From: Phocaeicola sp.
Lineage (GTDB): Bacteria > Bacteroidota > Bacteroidia > Bacteroidales > Bacteroidaceae
DNA length: 16,411 nucleotides
NCBI GenBank assembly: GCA_020026175.1
Contig: JAHHQV010000059.1
Coordinates: forward strand, 1 to 16,411
Direction: 5' to 3'
Part shown: positions 14,339 to 16,411 of the stretch, piece by piece
Numbering within the stretch: the first letter of the stretch is position 1
Layout: every line of letters begins with the position of its first letter
Program-made: the position numbers and the translations under genes
The notes under the pieces: generated by a model
Database searches by the model: none
The model's input: only the letters and a program-made list of their open reading frames with translations
What the model was told of the DNA's origin: nothing

Positions 14339-14354
14339 CCACAAAATTCGTAAA

Positions 14355-16187
14355 ATGAGAAAGATAACCCACTATATTCTGTACTTTCTGATTGCTTGTA
14401 CAGCCCTTTTGAATATACAATGCAGCGGAAACGGCAAGGAGAAAACACCTCTTCCGGAACTAGTTCATGCGGAGTCCGTGATGTTTGATCACCCGGACAG
14501 TGCGCTTCATATATTAGAAACTATGCCGATGCCTTCAGCACGCCGGGATAAGGAGAACCATGCGCTGTGGTGTCTGCTGGTGACACAGGCACAGTACAAA
14601 CAGATGATGAAAATCCCTTCAGACTCACTTGTGAGAATTGCATACGATTATTTCAAGCCGACAGATAATGCCCGTAGAAAGGCTATGTCTGCTCTTTATA
14701 TGGGGGATATCAATTATGAGCTTCGCAATATAGAAGAAGCCATGCAGTATTATCTGGAGTGTAAAACAGAAGTGGAAAAAACAGATGACTACAAAACTGG
14801 TTATATGGTCATGGTCTCATTATGTAGGCTATATTTATATCGTGATTTTGCTGACTATGCTTTGGACGCCTGCTGGAAGGCATACGATTATGCTGTGAAA
14901 GATTCCAACAAGCGTTATCAGTTAGCTTCTCTTAAATTTCTAGCAAGATGTTATTGCATTTCGGATTCATTGTCGAAGGCTATAGATACGTACCATAAAT
15001 GTAGTGATCTAGCTTTAGAACTTAAACTTGAAAATTATTATTATAACATACAGAGCGAAATAGCTTTAGTATATAAGAATAAAGGTGATATAAAAAAGTC
15101 TTTAGAGATTATAAAAAGCTTTCCAATTAAATACAAGCCAGCTTTATTGATGGGAAAGAACTACTACCTTTTGGGGCAACAGGATTCTGCTTATATTTGT
15201 TTAAATGAAGCTTTAAAAACTTATAATATTTATACTAAGGCGTCTGCATACGAGTGCTTATATAAATTGGGGGATACTCCCAAATACCGTAAATACCTGA
15301 AAACCTATTGCGATTCTCTTCTTTTTTACAACGACTCTATTATGGCACTTGATAAAGGCAAGGAGATTATTGCCTACAAGGAAAAATTTGACAATGAGAG
15401 ACTAACGACAGAAAAGCAAAGGTTAGAGCTGGAGATGGCCAATATAATGAACTGGTGGATGTTTACCATTGTTATGGTTTTGCTGATACTGGTTTTCTTT
15501 GCTTACATATACTTACGCAAACAGATAGCTATTCGTAGAAAACAGAAAGAAATGGATAATCTTTCTATTCTACTACATCAGAAAGATATAGAAATGAAGA
15601 AAAATGAATCATACATAGCTGAACTTCAGAAGCAGTATGGGGAAAGTATTCAAAAGGAAGATTTGTATATAGAACAGTCTGAGGTTCTTTTACAATTGAA
15701 AAAGGGAAATGAACAACTATGTCTCGAAAAAGACATACTGAATGAAAAGCTTTCTTCTTATTCCGGTTCCTCTTCTTATATGCAGTCGAACGTTAAAGTG
15801 CTTGCGGACAGGTTGTCTGAACTTGAAAAAAGGGAGAATGAACTTTGTACACTCATATTATCTGAAATGCCTATACTGAACAATCTTCACAAAAAACCGG
15901 AATATTTAAGTGACACAAGACTGACAGAGATATGCAGGATAACGGACAATATATATCAGAACTTTACGAAACGATTAATGAAGGATGTACCGTCCCTAAG
16001 TGAGCATGAAATTATATTATGTTGTCTTATAAAACTTCGTTTTTCAATAGCCGAAATTTCCATTTTCATGAATATAGCATCTACCTCAGTTTCTAGAAGC
16101 AAACTCAGAATTAAGAATAAAATTTATGCCCTATCAAAAGATAGTTCCTATGAAAAAAGTCTTGATATATGGTTATGGGAGTATTAG
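14355..16187 (+). CDS. Membrane-anchored TPR regulator with C-terminal helix-turn-helix
   Basis: A 610-residue protein with distinct parts. A signal-like segment (1-22, HYILYFLIACTALLNIQ) ends at a lipobox-type cysteine (C23). Residues about 35-335 are helical repeats of TPR type (AMSALYMGDINYELRNIEEAMQYY at 110-133 and similar units to about 310). A membrane helix lies at about 367-387 (WWMFTIVMVLLILVFFAYIYL). A long charged coiled coil covers about 388-495. The C-terminal domain (about 546-595, LSEHEIILCCLIKLRFSIAEI then STSVSRSKLRIKNKI) looks like a LuxR-type helix-turn-helix. The layout implies an envelope sensor with a cytoplasmic DNA-binding end. Such proteins are common in Bacteroidales, but few have known targets. 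The 5' third appears richer in G and C than the middle. It is transcribed alone and diverges from rsmE. Confidence 0.82.
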   Translation: MRKITHYILYFLIACTALLNIQCSGNGKEKTPLPELVHAESVMFDHPDSALHILETMPMPSARRDKENHALWCLLVTQAQYKQMMKIPSDSLVRIAYDYFKPTDNARRKAMSALYMGDINYELRNIEEAMQYYLECKTEVEKTDDYKTGYMVMVSLCRLYLYRDFADYALDACWKAYDYAVKDSNKRYQLASLKFLARCYCISDSLSKAIDTYHKCSDLALELKLENYYYNIQSEIALVYKNKGDIKKSLEIIKSFPIKYKPALLMGKNYYLLGQQDSAYICLNEALKTYNIYTKASAYECLYKLGDTPKYRKYLKTYCDSLLFYNDSIMALDKGKEIIAYKEKFDNERLTTEKQRLELEMANIMNWWMFTIVMVLLILVFFAYIYLRKQIAIRRKQKEMDNLSILLHQKDIEMKKNESYIAELQKQYGESIQKEDLYIEQSEVLLQLKKGNEQLCLEKDILNEKLSSYSGSSSYMQSNVKVLADRLSELEKRENELCTLILSEMPILNNLHKKPEYLSDTRLTEICRITDNIYQNFTKRLMKDVPSLSEHEIILCCLIKLRFSIAEISIFMNIASTSVSRSKLRIKNKIYALSKDSSYEKSLDIWLWEY

Positions 16188-16270
16188 CAGACTATATAAA
16201 ATCTATATTACACATATAATACTTAGAATTAATGTATTGATTCTCAGAAGGTAATTGAATTAGTAGCATG

Positions 16271-16278
16271 TAATTTTG
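16271..16278 (+). promoter_or_regulatory. Upstream TAATTTTG element before the gene at 16354
   Basis: An exact TAnnTTTG match, identical to the element before the TPR regulator. It lies 83 bases before the ATG at 16354 and could drive a longer transcript. Only one of this and the element at 16327 may be active. Confidence 0.35.
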
Positions 16279-16326
16279 TCTATTTGCTATCTATCTCTAT
16301 TATTAGAAATGTACTGTATAAACAGC

Positions 16327-16334
16327 TAATTTTG
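16327..16334 (+). promoter_or_regulatory. TAATTTTG element close to the start of the gene at 16354
   Basis: An exact TAnnTTTG match whose first base is 27 bases before the ATG at 16354, nearly the same spacing as the element before the TPR regulator (24 bases). This shared layout suggests that the two genes use similar promoters. Confidence 0.5.
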
Positions 16335-16353
16335 CAGATACAAAAATATCTAA

Positions 16354-16411
16354 ATGAAATTTATTATGCTACAAAAAATCATGTTTATAGGCATACTTTT
16401 ATGTTGCGGTT
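16354..16411 (+). CDS. Start of a secreted protein or lipoprotein gene, cut by the window edge
   Basis: From ATG 16354 the 19 visible codons read MKFIMLQKIMFIGILLCCG. The frame is open to the end of the window. A basic residue followed by a hydrophobic stretch and a cysteine pair is typical of a lipoprotein signal peptide, so export is likely. In-frame ATGs at codons 5 and 10 are alternative starts. A TAATTTTG promoter element is correctly placed upstream. The gene follows the TPR-HTH regulator on the same strand after 166 bases and could be its target. The family cannot be told from this fragment. Confidence 0.55.
   Translation, partial: MKFIMLQKIMFIGILLCCG

Noticed and set aside
14148..14420. 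90-codon minus-strand frame overlapping the start of the TPR regulator
   Set aside because: It runs antisense through the regulator's promoter and signal sequence, its start lies inside that gene, and its translation shows no family pattern or signal.
16215..16245. Terminator after the TPR regulator
   Set aside because: CTTAGAAT and ATTCTCAG can pair with one mismatch, but the stem is weak and no T-run follows.

Overview
The window looks like a chromosomal segment of a Bacteroidota species, probably order Bacteroidales (Bacteroides/Phocaeicola/Prevotella-like). The evidence is the gene content: an F-type ATPase operon in the beta-epsilon-first order, a DUF4836 lipoprotein, a two-domain HU-like protein, and a TPR/transmembrane/HTH regulator. 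Several start codons are also preceded by perfect matches to the Bacteroidales -7 promoter element TAnnTTTG. The DNA is AT-rich. No rRNA, tRNA or CRISPR array was seen.

Layout. (1) 1-824, minus strand: the first two genes of a BREX phage-defence locus, brxA (DUF1819) and brxB (DUF1788). Both look damaged. brxB stops after about 50 native residues, where the sequence changes to something resembling an insertion-sequence end. The conserved N-terminus of brxA is in another frame, separated from the rest by an A7 tract. (2) 825-2360: a small lipoprotein gene and an HU-like/winged-helix DNA-binding protein gene, both minus strand. Upstream of the HU-like gene are four tandem 22-bp units, each built around a palindrome, which look like an operator array. 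Several hairpins and a clear terminator lie around these genes. (3) 2448-9728, minus strand: a complete nine-gene ATP synthase operon, transcribed atpD-atpC-(AtpI-like membrane protein)-atpB-atpE-atpF-atpH-atpA-atpG. It has a TAnnTTTG promoter in front of atpD and a strong intrinsic terminator after atpG. (4) 9872-14111, minus strand: rsmE, a DUF4836 lipoprotein, an ABC transporter ATPase and an FtsX-like permease, in that order of transcription, with a TAnnTTTG promoter in front of rsmE. (5) 14112-16411: a divergent intergenic region that may hold a decayed coding fragment, then on the plus strand a 610-residue membrane-anchored TPR regulator with a C-terminal helix-turn-helix. After it comes the start of a further secreted protein or lipoprotein gene, cut by the window edge and preceded by the same TAATTTTG element.

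How the genes work together. The F1 genes (D, C, H, A, G) and Fo genes (B, E, F) together encode a whole H+-type ATP synthase. The ABC ATPase and permease probably form one small membrane export or remodelling complex encoded beside a surface or periplasmic lipoprotein. The TPR-HTH protein probably senses something at the envelope and controls adjacent genes, possibly the one beginning at 16354.

No clearly new system is present. The most unusual items are the damaged BREX genes with a possibly phase-variable homopolymer, the tandem-palindrome array before the HU-like gene, and the membrane-spanning TPR-HTH regulator.
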